Shown here in pieces: positions 63,994-64,000 of a stretch of DNA of 64,000 nucleotides. A program made the position numbers and the translations under genes. The DNA lies in assembly GCF_009870125.1 (NCBI RefSeq), contig NC_046683.1, positions 7,812,001-7,876,000 of the forward strand. Direction: 5' to 3'. The notes below the pieces were generated by a model. That model was not told the DNA's origin, did no database searches, and saw nothing but the letters and a program-made list of their open reading frames with translations. Positions within the stretch are counted from its first letter, which is position 1, and every line of letters begins with the position of its first letter. This DNA is from Drosophila pseudoobscura (taxonomy: Eukaryota > Arthropoda > Insecta > Diptera > Drosophilidae).

Positions 63994-64000
63994 CCCCCAT

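Overview
The window is Drosophila-like nuclear DNA. Introns are short (52-91 bp) with GTAAG/GTGAG donors, there is a DRE promoter box, and four neighbouring genes match fly families: CLPTM1L, Bap60, PSMD5 and a relaxin-type LGR receptor. Bap60 is X-linked in D. melanogaster, so this is probably X euchromatin (inference). The species cannot be fixed from the sequence.

Positions 1 to about 44,889 are one satellite array that runs off the left edge. It is built from a 155-bp short unit and a 318-bp long unit. The long unit is the short unit with 163 extra bp, which include a 150-bp fold-back segment with 21-bp perfect inverted ends. By hand estimate there are about 165 short and 60 long units. 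Order exists at several scales: a 783-bp tandem duplication, shared blocks offset by 3,271 and 4,519 bp, a 5.93-kb tandem duplication (about 13.6-25.4 kb), and a 2,356-bp higher-order repeat (about 25.3-36.2 kb). From 38.2 kb to the edge, three blocks are inverted. One inversion junction occurs three times with the same diagnostic base change, and 37.9-41.7 kb forms a large interrupted palindrome. No gene is seen in the array.

Positions 44,890-45,651 are AT-rich and hold a 192-bp pogo/Tigger-like MITE flanked by TA. CLPTM1L (+, two exons) follows and converges with Bap60 (-, three exons). Bap60 diverges from PSMD5 (+, two exons) across a 452-bp spacer holding a perfect DRE. PSMD5 converges with the 3' part of a relaxin-receptor-like LGR gene, probably Lgr4 (-). 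Thirteen of its exons, from LRRs to seven-helix domain and C-tail, span 51,995-62,409; the 5' end lies beyond the window. One of its introns holds a same-strand nested gene for a small Cys-pair protein with no recognised family.

CLPTM1L (ER lipid scramblase), Bap60 (chromatin remodelling) and PSMD5 (proteasome assembly) are housekeeping genes; the LGR receptor is a regulated signalling gene. They look like a compact gene neighbourhood rather than a pathway. The unusual part is a satellite of at least 45 kb, with nested amplification and inversions, ending about 760 bp from a housekeeping gene.
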